Part shown: piece after piece, positions 10,546 through 22,070 of the stretch
Numbering within the stretch: the first letter of the stretch is position 1
Layout: every line of letters begins with the position of its first letter
Origin: Terana coerulea
Taxonomy: Eukaryota; Basidiomycota; Agaricomycetes; Polyporales; Phanerochaetaceae
Assembly (NCBI GenBank): GCA_024811115.1
Contig: JAKOGH010000805.1
Location: 1 to 51,808, forward strand
DNA: 51,808 nucleotides
Direction: 5' to 3'
Notes under the pieces: model-generated
Told to the model about the DNA's origin: nothing
The model's database searches: none
Seen by the model: the letters and a program-made list of their open reading frames with translations, nothing else
Position numbers and translations under genes: made by a program

Positions 10546-12105
10546 AAGCTTCGATGTCCTTCTATAGTTTGCAACAATATAATTTGATTGTATTCGCCAG
10601 CTCCTTTCCACACACTGTCAGCCGTGTTCGTCTCATATGGGCCTCGGGTCGTATTTACCTGGCTTTTCTCTCGTGTTTCAATATCACAGTCCGCCGCGAG
10701 CCGAAGACAGTAACCGTAAGCACAGGCAATGTTGGGCCCATTCCAGGTCATCTGACTGGCAGCCCACTGCAGGAGAGCTTCGCGAAGAGGCAAGTATATA
10801 GTGTCGGCCAGTCTGGGTCTCCATCGCCGTGCTCTTGGGTCACTGAACAGTAGTAACTTGCTGCGTGAGAAGGATCAGTACTCTTAGCCCTACTGGCAGC
10901 CAGGTACAACTGTCTTGGATGGTCGTATTGCGCGTCGACCAAGCGCCTGCCTCCACGGGAATGATGCCCTTCTTCGACTGAACGGCAGGGACACATATGA
11001 AGCATGCAATATGCGGATTTTATTTCCATGGAATAGTATACATTGAGACACGCGACGGTATAACCTGAGGGGATTTTCAATTCGGTTGAGAAATCGGAAA
11101 TGACCTCGTGAGGACGCACCTTAATCGGATACAAGCATGCGTATAAACGCCAAGTAGCTGCGGGTGTATTTGCTGGAGCAAAGTGCCGGAACAATACGTG
11201 GATGCGAGGCTCACTTGCAGCAGGCACGCTCGTCCGTCCCTGCTGAGAGAGAGATCAGTCTCCGCTAGGGATATACCACCGAGAAACTTGCGTTACGTTT
11301 ATGGCATGCATTTCTATCCCTCGTGCTCTTGTATTATGATGGCGATGGAAGAGAAGGGTGCCGGGACCTCAATGGGACCATGTCAGACGCAAAGCAGGAG
11401 AGACATTAATCATGGCCGAGAGCAAGTCACGACGAGGGCGCTAATAATATCCGGCCGCTTGTTCCCTTCCGCCATGTCGAGTTCTTGAATCGCTGGCGAT
11501 GACCCGGACCATCTCTCAAATGCGCCAGCACTTGCGTCTGGGACCGTACGACATTCCTCGAGCAGTACTCCAGTCGTGATTACCAGCAACGTCGACTGGC
11601 AGGCTACCTTGCGCGGAAAGCTACGTCTAGGGCTCCAAGACGACCGCAGCAAGCACAGGCTGCTGTGCACGATTGGAGATGGAGGCTTGGCCGTATGGGA
11701 GATTTTCGGTGCCTGTAAGCCGTGTCCGGTTTGAGCAGAGGCTGCGAGAAGGACAGGCTTGAGAGTTGGGACCTCAGGTGCGCCAGCTAGCCTCATGCAT
11801 GCTAATACATCGATACTCGTGAATCTATCGTTGTAGAATCGCAGTACGCACACTTCAAGACTTGGCCAAGGCTGCGGTGCTTTGTGTTCAAACTCGGCTG
11901 CTCCCGACGACATCACCCTTCCTGCGGACGGTTCTGACTCTGTACACGGCAACCACAACATAGCCATCCGCACCCCAACTAGAGCTACCGTTCTGCGCGA
12001 CTCTATGGCCTCCCAAGAATCCAGACGTCCTTGTGTACGCTGCACGCATGGTAAGTGGCACTTCGGCTTAGTATATGCGCCCGTTCTGACGTTCAGCTTT
12101 TGTTA
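10546..12105 (+). repeat. Unit A body, decayed exons
   Basis: This is homologous to 36406-37890 and, inverted, to 8600-6700 and 42780-43080. The exon-like GAGCTTCGCGAAGAGGCAAG is present, but the frame hits a stop (ATA TAG), so the small ORF of unit C is broken here. A later piece near 11910-12005 reads PDDITLPADGSDSVHGNHN, matching SDTVHGNHN in D and PDSVHGDHN in C. Shared short coding-like islands suggest an ancestral spliced gene now decaying. Confidence 0.5.
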
Positions 12106-12636
12106 AAGATCCAAGGAGACTCTAAGCCTGAGGTCATTTGACAACGGCTTGAACTCTATGAAGCTGTTTTATTATCTCCAGACGCGAGGCGTCCGCAAGA
12201 TTTTGGTCCACGCTATCGCTGTTGGTGCTGGTCGCGTAACTCGTGCAGTCCTTCGCATGTCAGTGATCGATAGGGTTGCAGCGTTTGCGCTCGTCCTTGG
12301 AAACCAGCGCCATAGTACCACCACGTACCTCGACGGCAGGATCATGCAACGGCAGTGTCTCTTGGCCCGCTCGAATGTCGTATTGGACCTGCTCGCGCTG
12401 AGCCGAGCAGAACAGTGTCTCGGCGCTTCGCACTTCTCTCCCCCAACGCTCACCTTCGCGTGCGCCTTGTACTCCTACTGTCAACAAACCCCCGGACCTC
12501 ACACTACTACGCCGGTCCATAATCTCATCGCAATTAAGAACAAGCCCGTGAACGCGTTAGATCAGTGCGACTCCGGCTCCCTCTGCGTACACTGTACAAA
12601 GCATCTTTTTATCCAAGTTCGCGAGGTTGGATACAT
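12106..12636. other. Unrecognised sequence
   Basis: There are open stretches on both strands (for example 12149-12655 plus) but no family motif, no conserved splice pattern and no repeat that I can recognise. Confidence 0.3.
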
Positions 12637-12638
12637 TA

Positions 12639-12813
12639 GGGGAGGTCAGAGTTGACGATTCTGAGGAACCGGTTCTGCGAGCAGAATCGACATCAGAATC
12701 GCCTCAGAAGCGGCTCCAGAGGCGCTTTTAGGCGATTATCGTCAAATAATCGAGTCCATAATCGACTCAAAAACGACTCCATAATCGCTATAATCACCTA
12801 CTCTGACCTCCCC
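12639..12813. mobile_element. 175-bp MITE with TA target duplication
   Basis: The terminal inverted repeats begin GGGGAGGTCAGAGT (12639-12652) and end ACTCTGACCTCCCC (12800-12813). Similarity continues imperfectly for about 10 more bases. TA flanks both sides (12637-12638 and 12814-12815), the duplication expected of Tc1/mariner-type elements. The interior is built of short AATCG/CGATT-rich repeats and has no coding capacity. Confidence 0.8.
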
Positions 12814-12857
12814 TATTTTCGGGTGTCGAGGCTCGAAGTTGTCGATATCCTACTACT

Positions 12858-13962
12858 ATGCCACCAAGCAAAAGGCTCGAAGATCTCGGGCAACACGGTA
12901 TTGACGTCGACACGACGCCAGGACCTGAAGATCTTCGACGGCCGGCGACGCATTCTGTAGGAAATTCTCGAGAGTCCAGTACCATTACAAGCTCGACACG
13001 CCCCAGGTATGAACTCCTCATAAAGCACTCCGACGGCGCTCATCACGTTGTACAGTTTTGCGGCTTCGTTGGCACGCACTACGCAATTCACCTTTGTGCA
13101 TCGAGTACGGCTGGTACCCGCAGTCTGTATGCTTCGCCTTACAGAGCACGCCTTGCGCATTCTTCAACGCTGTGACGCTACTTTAATGGAGGCTGTCCAC
13201 GATTTATTGAATGCTGCTCGTCGCCGACAGTATACTCTATTTCCTCTGGAAATGTTCGACACGAGTATCCTCCCGGAATGATGAATGTGCTGTAGGCCCG
13301 AAGCCACCTATGTGCCCCTTGAATTCACCTGGTACGAGTGATCGGAATTACCTGTTTCACCAGTGTTAAAGTTCCTGCGGTATTTGTTTTCAGCTCGGCT
13401 ACGCGATTGTCTTTCAATGGTACTTATTCCGGGGCCCATAAATACCGATGATGTCCAAGACTAGATCACAGCCCCCACGGTCAGCTGTAGCCTGCCGCAC
13501 GGACCTTGAATGAAGAACTGAACGAGATCTCTAGAGTGTGACGCTAGTCTGAATAAATCCCCACGCAACCTGGGAAATCGCCGTCTTTTCATCTCTGCGC
13601 GCTGTCGGAGCGCACGACCGGTGATGCGCCTAGCATTCTGGTCAATGATGGTCCCTTTCATCAGCGCAGCTGGCCATCTGGCGCTCTTCATCCGAGTCCG
13701 GTCGGAAGAGGCTCTCGCAATGACGCCCAACTGCTAGTTCGTAGTCCCTCCATTGTACAAACGCTTTGGCTGATAGCCTATAGTATCTCAGATGCATTAG
13801 CAGCCCTTACTAGGGCTCTACCGGCCGTTGAATGTCTAAGTCGTATGACTTGCTACTCACTATGCCTATGTCATCAGCTGCGCGCATCCATATTTGCGCA
13901 TAGTGGATTAAATGCACCGGTGCCATCACCACCATCATGGGTCATGTCGACCGGCGAATGTA
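12858..13962 (+). pseudogene. Degenerate duplicated segment, copy 1
   Basis: Three blocks match 24370-25420 in order. The first is a coding-like AHHVVQFCGFVGTHYAIHLC at about 13037-13100, compared with AHHVYQVGSPIGTQYALHCC. The second is a nucleotide match around CGCTGTCGGAGCGCAC at about 13600. The third is a match around TCATCAGCTGCGC at about 13870. Stops and shifts interrupt every frame, so this is the remains of a gene of unknown family. Confidence 0.5.
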
Positions 13963-14111
13963 TGGCTTACCCTCATATTTAGCTTTCGCCAGCATTTTGA
14001 AATGCGCTCAGGTTCTCAGCGGCAACTTTGCCGCGTACCAGGAAAGTATAAGTACGTTGCACTCCTCCTGCTTCCACAACAACTCAAGCCAACTCCACTC
14101 AAGACTACAGC

Positions 14112-15040
14112 ATGACTACCGGCATCCTCATCTCTCTCGTCGCTGGCGGCTTTCATTGTGGCTGGCGTCCAAGCCGAGTCGCACACTGTCACCTTCGTTA
14201 ACAAGTGAGTTTTGTCATTCACTCTTGACGCATATCGAAGACTCATTGTTACTGCTAGCTGCGGTACTGGAACAGTATGACACTATTAGTAATGCACACC
14301 TGACAGAATGAGTTACATGCTGTTTATATAGCCCACCTTGGTTTCAGGGCGGAAGCAGACTTTCGACTAGTGGCACATTCACTACCAATGGGCCCCTGGT
14401 CGACGCGATTGGGTGAGCATAGTCTATCCTTGACATCTTAGCCGAAGGCTTACTGACATATCTCAGCTTCTTACAGACTGGTAAGAATTGACTTTTCTTG
14501 AATGCCGCCCGATATTATGCTCAGCCTTGGCATATCGTGACGCTTCCAGGACAGTGCGGAAGTGGCGGTGAAGGATGCACCGTCGTCGAGGCAACCTTGC
14601 AGAACCCCAACAACAAGGCGAACATAACGTTCTCTTCACTGTAAGTCTTCTTTTATTAACAGCCGTCTATATGGCTGACCCGTGTGTTACTCAGCTTCGC
14701 CTTTACGACGTCCACAAGCTTCGAGTACGTATATTTGCCTAAAGCCGCATCCTCGTCGGCTGATGTTCATCCCACCCAGGCTCTCTGGTGGCGCGTGTGA
14801 CGGTGAAGGGTACGGCTGTGCGTACCATGTGCTTTGTACCCCTATTGCGATCTTACCTCGTTTAATGAACTCTACAGGCATCGGGACGAATCGTTTCATT
14901 CCACCCCCAGCAGCATCCACCCCACAAACCCAAATGTGCAGTGCACCGCTGACGATGTACGCTCATTTAATCCTTATCTGACATGTAGATATGCTGATGT
15001 GTGGTTCCAGGTGGACCTTACAATCACGTTCTGCATCTGA
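14112..15040 (+). pseudogene. Secreted glycopeptide-type protein, multi-exon, frame breaks
   Basis: It resembles the small basidiomycete secreted proteins annotated as glycopeptides (thaumatin-like size, cysteine-bearing beta proteins; function unknown). Pieces in order are a hydrophobic leader (LAAFIVAGVQA), HTVTFVN, CGTGT, then STSGTFTTNGPLVDAIG, FLQTG, QCGSGGEGCTVVEATLQNPN, FAFTTSTSFE, SGGACDGEGYGCAY, VQCTADD and the terminal VDLTITFCI. They are separated by six or more short GT..AG introns. Two frame breaks are visible. The ATG at 14112 is one base out of frame with the hydrophobic core of the leader, and PTLVSG is out of frame with STSGTFTTNG near 14345-14355. The C-terminal half is in good order. 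Decay appears recent. Confidence 0.65.
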
Positions 15041-15374
15041 GACACAGGGTGTCATGCAGTACGAGGTACAATAGCAAGTACCTATGACCGTGGTTAAGCT
15101 ACTTATGATGTTAATACAGGAATGGCGGTCGTGCAATCCATGTATGCTTCACTGATGAATCATGTATTGAAGTATCGCATATGCTGTGACTGATAAGATA
15201 CGTAAGCAAGGACTCCATGAAGCACAATGGAGGCAAGCATCAGACCAGCATTCTGTTAACATGCCTGAAGGCCCAAATGTACACCCGAAATACAAATAAA
15301 CCAAAGGTTATACAAGTGTTCATGCCAGGCTACCCTTTATCATCTGAGAGGCTACCCGACACTGTATTACGACC
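15041..15374. other. Intergenic
   Basis: No gene or repeat is recognised. Confidence 0.3.
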
Positions 15375-15377
15375 GCT

Positions 15378-15766
15378 ACCACTGGGGCTGCCACTTAGGC
15401 TCATGATTCTGTAGCCCGTGTTCGTCGCCAAGCCGCCACTCGCATTCCCAGGACTCCTTGTCTTCGCGTTTCCAACGCTCCCTGACTTCAGCGCTCTCAC
15501 CACTCCCCACTCCTTCAGAAGAGCCCAGTGTTGCCGCAGTTGCCACCAGATGCACTTCTGCTGAGAGTGAGCCCATAGCTCTAGCAGGGAACATCAGTAA
15601 GAAGATACAGCATGAATAAGACAGGAAGTGCTCACAAGCATCATCGTTGGTCACGAAACTGCCGTTAACACTGCCCGAGCTACCGGCGGACGTGCTGCTG
15701 CCGCTTTGAAGACCGAGTTGGCAGCAGCGTTGAGGAGAATGAAGGTGACGAATGAGGAGTGCATGA
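15378..15766 (-). pseudogene. Possible small secreted protein, hypothetical
   Basis: On the minus strand an ATG near 15766 opens MHSSFVTFILLNAAA, a plausible signal peptide. A serine/glycine-rich stretch (GSSTSAGSSGSVNGS) follows one frame away, then a GTGAGC..CTAG intron-like segment and a charged tail (ESAEVRERWKRED). The frame change after the signal peptide suggests a broken gene. I do not recognise the family. Confidence 0.25.
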
Positions 15767-15769
15767 TGT

Positions 15770-16385
15770 CCGAGGTGTAGGTTTATGTAGTGTATGCTAT
15801 ATTATCGGAAAGCCCTCGGACAGTGTACTCTGGACAATGATTTTATGAAGAGGTGTTGACCGGGACCTGGTGCTGTGGATAGAAGTCAGCAATGGACAAG
15901 CAATGGAATGACAAAGTAAGGCAAGAATACTCACGCCGTCAATGATGAGCTACACTCATTCGAGCGAGGACGGTGGAAAATGATAACATCTTCCCTTCCC
16001 CATACTTGACACTGGCCGCCCAATGGGAACAGGCTGCAATGTTCTCGTTAAGCAATAGGTACTAGTCTTCACAATGAGGCGAGGGTCACGTACGGGATTA
16101 TTTGGCCGAACTCTAGAGGTAGACAGGCTACTGAAGGGCCGTAGGACCATATCTTCTGTTCAGCGCCACGGACGGTCTAGTGTGCTGGAGCGCTATGCTT
16201 TGGATCCAGGAAAATCCCACTGCGACAACCAGCCAACCACAGCCATTGGCTCCCGGGACAGCGAAAATACGGCCGCTACGGGCGTTGCCACAGGCATTAT
16301 GATACTTCTCAAGCCACCACGGCTCTCATATATGCGTAGCTCCGCAGCAATCGATAGTCTGCGCTGGCTTCGCTGTGAGGTAGGA
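15770..16385. other. Intergenic, nothing recognised
   Basis: Open stretches lack family motifs. The right end abuts the element at 16386. Confidence 0.3.
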
Positions 16386-17056
16386 CTAGTGTTGCCAAAG
16401 TTCAGTTCAGTTCGGTGGTTCAGAACCGGAACCGATGAACTGAATCATGTAGTTTAGTTCAGTTCGGTTTTGGTTCGGCCTCTAGGTAACTTGGTTCAGT
16501 TTTGGTTTGGGGCATGGCTGTCACACCTTGAACCAAGTTCAAACCAGTTTGAACCATGAACCATGTACATGTTATGCAGTGTATTTGTACTGAGATTCAT
16601 AGAGAAAAGTACATGAACTTACTTACTGTAGCATGTTTAAACTATTTTTTCATTATTGTGCTTGTAAACTAAGCACCAAATATCACTCTGCTTATGTTTT
16701 GGTATATACATGATGCTATCAATAGCTGCCAAAAATGGCAACTGGCAGCCTCTATCAGATGCTGAGCTTCAAAATGTCATAATATAAGGCTTTTGCACTA
16801 TACAAACCCTTCTAAATGTCAATATATAACTCTATTATAATCTATCATTGCAATTATACTGATTTAACAGAGTAAAGCAGATTTACACATGGTTCAATGG
16901 TTCAAACCATTTCAAACCCTGAACTGAACTGACTGAACCAGTTTATGCTAGATTAGTTCAGTTCGGTTCTGGTTCAGCTACTAAACACTTGGTTCTAGTT
17001 CTGGTTCTGACAAAAATAGGCCTGAACTGAACTAAACTGAACTTTGGCAACACTAG
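16386..17056. mobile_element. 671-bp non-autonomous element with inverted ends
   Basis: The left end CTAGTGTTGCCAAAGTTCAG is matched by an inverted right end ending CTTTGGCAACACTAG at 17056. The ends continue into repeated TTCAGTTCGGTT and CTGAACTGAACT runs. CTAG (or TA within it) is present at both borders and may be the target duplication. The interior is AT-rich and non-coding. Family assignment is uncertain; the TA option favours mariner or PIF-like elements. Confidence 0.75.
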
Positions 17057-18470
17057 CAAGGGCAAACATGGAAGATAGAGATTAGGGGATAAGAAAGGGA
17101 AAGTGACGTTGTGAAGGCATTTGATGGAGCCATCACTACTTTAGGGCAGACCTGATCAACCCTTGTGGGCCACCGTTGAGGCTGCTCTTCAGCTGGCATA
17201 GCGGGCATGGAACTTGAATAAGTGAAACATAGCTGTAACTTATTGTCTTGGCTGTCTTCACATGAATGTGTAATAGTTGGTATGGGCTCGAACTAGTTGT
17301 GAAGGCTTATGGGAATGTTTAAAAATGATAGAGTATATTACTACAAGAGCAAACCGCCCTTTGGCCTATAGTGGTGAATAGATGTAGGCAGTTGTGGGAG
17401 GAATGGAAGCCTGAATTGAGGATGAACCCATTCGCGACGGAGACATACCTTGGTTTCTGAAGAGTCCTACTTTAGCCTCGTCTCGTAGTGCTATCTTACA
17501 TGCCCCCAACAGCATCTTGAGTGTGCTGACTCTGCAGTAGATGGTGTCGATGGCTCCAGAAGCCTCTGAAAGCCTATGTCGTGGTAGTGAGCCCCTTATA
17601 GTGCTTGCAGGCACTGTCAAGTAAAATTTGCACATAACCCCGCAAACATGTCTGCTAAGGTGTGAGAAGAGTGGTCAAATCGAATGGCAGCTAGTAGGTC
17701 ATCTGCGAGATAGCGGAGGTGGACAGGCCTGATCAAGTGAGGCAAGCACTGGTTTTTGTTTAACCTTGGACCGAAGTCGTACTTAATGACCACTGCGCGC
17801 TGCTATGTTGTAAGAAAGCTTGCGGGAAAGTGTAAGACACTGTATATATAGCCGTTGGGTATGGCTACAGATATTGTGGTAGAGCTACATAGGTGTGTAC
17901 GCCTGCTACTGATTGCTACTTAGCTTTTGTGATTGCTACTAAGTGCTACCCATGCTACCGGGCGCTCATAGTAGGTGCTTTGCTACAGAGCAAAACCATG
18001 TTTCCTGATGTAGGCATAGCACAGTGCAAGTGAGTATAGTGCATAGTGCATGAGCTTACCTGCACAGTACAAGTAGTTTGTTATGTTAGGTAGCTTAGTC
18101 TTGTATGTAGATAACTGAATATGCAATACAGAGCATCAGGTTAAATTAAGAAGGGGGATTTCTCAGATGACTAGTCAAGCAGTAGCGGTATTATAGCTGC
18201 ATGTAAGGAAAAAAATTGGACAGTAAGGAAACAAATAGCTGAGAAATAGGACTAATTGCCCTAATATATAGAATAATTAAGACAATTAGCAAAGAACCTC
18301 ACTAAACTGCCTTATTGGCCTTATGTATCTATTTATCTAGTTGTGTTACTTTGATGCTTATGTGCAATGAATTAGTGCTTATCAGCATGCATTAGGCAGG
18401 AATAGTAAGGGTTTTTTTTTCAGATGTAGTGACTCACAGTGAAATCCTTGTAAGTCTGCACACCGTCTTA
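17057..18470. other. AT-rich, CpG-poor island without genes
   Basis: Base composition differs sharply from the rest of the window. CG dinucleotides are scarce and TG/CA/TA steps are abundant. Short imperfect TGCTAC repeats occur near 17905-17960. No coding potential is seen. It may be an old transposon that lost CpGs through methylation and deamination. Confidence 0.5.
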
Positions 18471-18479
18471 TAGTGTTTT

Positions 18480-18750
18480 ACTGGGCTTACCTTCTGTGCA
18501 CGTTTCTAGCGCTTCTATCCTCACATATATCATCGGCGATATCGGACTTAGGAAGCCCGGGACCGTCAGAGGAGTACATGGACCCACAACGGCAGAAGCG
18601 GAATATATGTGCACGACAATGGATCCTGATGCGCGGGAAAGCTGATCTGGGCACCGCAGAGATGGAAAGGTTCACCTGCGACTTCATTCTCCACACTGCG
18701 CGAGCACGAGTGCATATCAAGTGTGCCTCCTGCACTCACTGCCGTATTTA
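18480..18750. repeat. Dispersed 270-bp repeat, copy 1 (inverted copy at 34020-34290)
   Basis: The sequence matches the reverse complement of 34020-34290 over its length, with many substitutions (for example ATCATCGGCGATATCGGAC and the following TGGACCCACAAC blocks). Frames on both strands are interrupted differently in the two copies. Confidence 0.6.
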
Positions 18751-19220
18751 AGAACCAAGCTCTAGACATCTGACTCATGGCGTCAGTTCTAACCAAGAAT
18801 CTCTGAGAAACAAACAATCTTCCAAACGGCCAGATCTTCCCTTTCATATCATACAGCAGTGCGGACGACGAAGCCCCGGTACCTTCTTCTCTGACACCTC
18901 TGTGAGCTAAGGGTACAAGGGAGCCAGGACATCAGAGGCTGTTATTGATTGTGAGGCGCATTTTGCAGTGCTGTGCCGCCGGACGTGAAAATTGACTTCT
19001 CTCTCAGGGGTGAATACGCACGTCTGCTGCGAGACAAAGTCCTGGACAAAATAGCACTCAAATCGTCCTAAGCCGATAGAAGGTATCCGATGAAAGGCAG
19101 CCACATATTGCATGTGCGTTCCGTACAATTATATCGCATACTATGCGATGTTCTACACGTAGATCGATACCGTACACAAAATACAAATCCAAGGATACCG
19201 AGAAAAAACGGAGACAGGTG

Positions 19221-19445
19221 ATGAGATTTAAATGTTGTAGGATGAATAGTGCTGCAAAACGAGTGGTTAACCAATAGCTCGTTGAGATGAGACGCTGCGA
19301 GCAGCAGCGACATACATGTTCTGATCTTATAGTCGGGGCTGGATGATGAGACTCAAATGTCGTAGGTTGAATAGTGCTACAAAACGAGATGATTAGCCGA
19401 TAGCTCGTTGAGGTGAGGCGCTGCGACATACATATGCTGATCTCG
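19221..19445. repeat. Tandem duplication, about 125 bp x 2
   Basis: ATGAGATTTAAATGTTGTAG at 19221 and ATGAGACTCAAATGTCGTAG at 19346 begin two similar copies. Both run through GAATAGTGCT, AATAGCTCGTTGAG/ATAGCTCGTTGAG and CGACATACAT. The second copy lacks a short GCAGCAG segment. Confidence 0.75.
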
Positions 19446-19588
19446 TTCGTCAGAATACTGGGCGCATGATATTGGGGATGCCGAGGCGATACAATGAAGT
19501 GAGGGGAGGCTGTGTAACCAGTGTAAGCACAAAGCACTCCGAGAAAGTAGAAACTCGCTCACTGCATGGACTGTGTTTGGGACCGCAG

Positions 19589-20787
19589 TCAAGCACTGTA
19601 TAACTTGGAGTCCGGGGATGGAGCAGCACACATAGTGAATCGGTCCTGAGGCCGGTTGCGAATATCAGCGTCGCAGGCAAAGGAGGTGAGAAAAGTAACA
19701 TACACCATCGACAGCATGTTGAACACGCCGAGCGAGAATGCGATGGAACTCAATCACGTCCTCCATCGCCCGCTTACGGCATTGAGGACAGTGGGACCAC
19801 TCCGCGGCGTTCTTGCTCCCTGCGGCCGTCTTCATCAAGGCCTCGGGTGACGGATAGGCGCGGAGCTTCTCTGACAAGTCCCAAAGGTAGTCGACCCATG
19901 AGAGGCCCGCGCAGCTCTGTTCCATCAGCGACACGGACGATTTGGTGCTCCTTCCCGCCATGGAGAGGGTCGAAGAACACCCAGTCTCGACGCGGAAGCC
20001 AATCCACTATTACATTCCGCTCCGGGGATAATGTAAAGACAGCCTTGGCCGCAGCCTCACCACAGGATTTTCGATACTCCAGGAGCCAAAGGAGCTCACA
20101 CACATCCATATGCGTGTCCTGCACCGCCGGCTTGACCCACAAATAAGACGGGATGGGCTCCGACAAAGAGTGCTTTGCGGCCAACATCATTCCTTCGAGC
20201 CACGGCTGAGCGTGTCGACAGGCCTGGAGGTAGAGGCCGAAGATGGTGCGGCGCATAACGCTCTCGTAGCGCATGTCATCCAGCACAGTGTTGCAAAGAA
20301 TCCTGTACTTGAATGCGGCGTGTAGGATGGAGGCGTACTGCATGTCCGAGTACTGCTCTTGTCCGTACGTGCATCTGAGCGCTCCGTCCGGCCCCTGGAG
20401 TCGATACGCCACACGCAGGACAGCTTCTAACGTTCGGCTGTCCTCATCCATCTTGATGACTTGAGCACCATTCATGGTGTCCGAGGCGGCGTTACAAGGC
20501 CTAAGAGCGGCAGAACTTGAGAGACGGGGCTGGAGTATAGGGATGTAGCAGTTGATGTCTTGAGACCGGACACGGTGCTGGACGCTATCCGATGAGAGTA
20601 GCACAACGTCGGCGTCGGCGAGGTCAAATGGCGCGGACGCTATCTTCGGATGTGGCTGCTGGAATTTTCGTAAGGCAGGCGGAGGACGTCTGGGATCGGT
20701 TGAAGAGGGTGTATCCCCGTCTGACCGGGAACGCTTGGGGCGGGAATCTTGAACGGTCGGAAACTTCACGGTGGACATGGTGGACAT
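19589..20787 (-). pseudogene. BTB/POZ-related protein 2 with one frame shift
   Basis: The ATG at 20787 (MSTMSTVKF) opens a basic N-terminus (PKRSRSDGD) followed by a BTB-type start (APFDLADADVVLLSSDSV, then ILQPRLSSSA) and a helical body (LEAVLRVAYRL, ILHAAFKYRI). The frame is open to VADGTELRG near 19920. The expected continuation, LSWVDYLWDLSEKLRAYPS through HCPQCRKRAMEDVIEFH, then lies one base out of phase. Next come a GTATGT..CTCAG intron and a short last exon ending LYSA at 19589-19591. One extra base in the G/C run near 19910-19920 accounts for the break. The gene is divergent from unit B, about 540 bp away. Confidence 0.65.
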
Positions 20788-21330
20788 GTTGTAGATGCTT
20801 GAATAGATACGCGTCAGTAAAGCGTGCGGATAAGCACGGAAATAGCTTCAAAGACATACACAAGAGGCTCAATGAATGAGGTATCGTCGGTGAGAGGCAA
20901 CGGAAAGGGATCGCAAGATGAACGAGACGGTGAGACGGTGGTGGGTTGGAAGAAGGGGACGGGCGTCGTAGGACTTCCTCGATGCCCAGAGGAGCGGGGA
21001 TTCAAAAACGAACATTGGCTTCGGAGTGGATGACGTCTGTCCGTGTCAAGCTCGGGCAGGGCTTGCGTCCCATTGCGGTGAGATGTTTGGATCAATGGCT
21101 GGGCTGGGCCGGCTCTAAAGGCGGATGCTCGATCCCATCTGTGTCGACCACCAACTTGACACAGCAGAATCATATTTATTCCTGTCTTCAAGCCCCGCCA
21201 GACGGATGGAACAACAAGTGGGATTCTTGTTTGTCGAGGGAGCGAGCCTGGGCAGCTGCCAGAAGTAGAAGGTGAGCTAGATCGGGACGAGTGACCGCCA
21301 CCACGCGACATGAAAAGCGTGACGCGCGTT
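20788..21330. promoter_or_regulatory. Intergenic region between BTB2 and unit B
   Basis: This is a divergent upstream region. No gene is recognised. An AATAAATATG-like AT-rich site (minus strand) near 21170 could serve BTB2, but this is weak. Confidence 0.3.
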
Positions 21331-21390
21331 GTTTATTCAAAATAAACATGCGGCTGACGCGCGTGACCCCGCCCGTCCTCCAGCGTATAA
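21331..21390 (+). promoter_or_regulatory. Unit B promoter: palindrome and TATA box
   Basis: The palindrome GTTTATTCAAAATAAAC (21331-21347) lies 39 bp before GTATAAG (21385-21391). It is flanked by GTGACGCGCG on the left and TGACGCGCGTGAC on the right. Confidence 0.65.
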
Positions 21391-21514
21391 GTACCACGAC
21401 ATTCCCCCGCATATCTCCTCACTACCTCTCCCTCTTCCACCTCACTCCCAGCCTTCGAGGCGCCGGGGGTGTTGTACTCCGCACTCAACCACTCCTTCCT
21501 CCATTCTTCCTTTT

Positions 21515-21895
21515 CTATTCACCTCGCTCCTCCAGTGACCCCTGGTAGCGAGCATCCGTCAGTCATCTCCACCTCGTCGCTGATCCAGCCATTCAGGCGT
21601 ACCTGGAAGCGAACGTCCTCCGTCCTTTCTCTTTCCTGTTCTCTTCCGCCGCCATCCACCTCGCTCATCCAGCTGTCCCTGGTAGCGAGCATCCGTCAGC
21701 CCTCTCCACTTCGTCGCTGATCCAGCCATTCAGGCGTACCTGGAAGCGACAGTCCTCCTTCCCTGCTCTTTCCTCCATTCTTCCTTCTCTATTCACCTCG
21801 CTCCTCCAGCGACCCCTGGTAGCGAGCATCCGTCAGCCCTCTCTACTTCGTCGCTCATCCAGCCATTCAGGCGTACCTGGAAGCGAACGTCCTCC
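21515..21895 (+). repeat. Tandem array of unit B, about 137 bp x 2.8
   Basis: GGTAGCGAGCATCCGTCAG recurs at 21544, 21681 and 21818. Each is followed by CCAGCCATTCAGGCGTACC and a pyrimidine-rich stretch. The sequence is unrelated to the arrays of A and C although it occupies the same place in the unit. Confidence 0.85.
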
Positions 21896-21975
21896 TTCTC
21901 CTCCTCCTCTCCTCTTTCTCCTTGTATGCCGTAGAGATTCAGTCATGTTGGCTGGGGCGATGTATTCTCGGCGGA

Positions 21976-22070
21976 GGGCGACTTCGGTCGTCCTGGCACG
22001 GACCTTTACGTGGTCGCTGGGATAAGTACCCCTCGAGGCTTCGAGCCCGAGGGCGAAACCAACACGTGCC
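21976..22070 (+). ncRNA. Structured RNA block, copy B
   Basis: The first hairpin is GGGCGAC/GTCGTCC capped by a TTCG tetraloop. The closing helix is GGCACG/CGTGCC, the small hairpin GACC/GGTC and the long hairpin CCCTCG/CGAGGG. The joining motifs read GGGATAAGTA and GAAACCAAC. The lead-in ATGTATTCTCGGCGGAGG is shared with C and D. Confidence 0.6.

Noticed and set aside
16386..17056. hAT element
   Set aside because: The TAGTGTTGCC-type end is reminiscent, but no 8-bp target duplication is present. TA or CTAG fits better.
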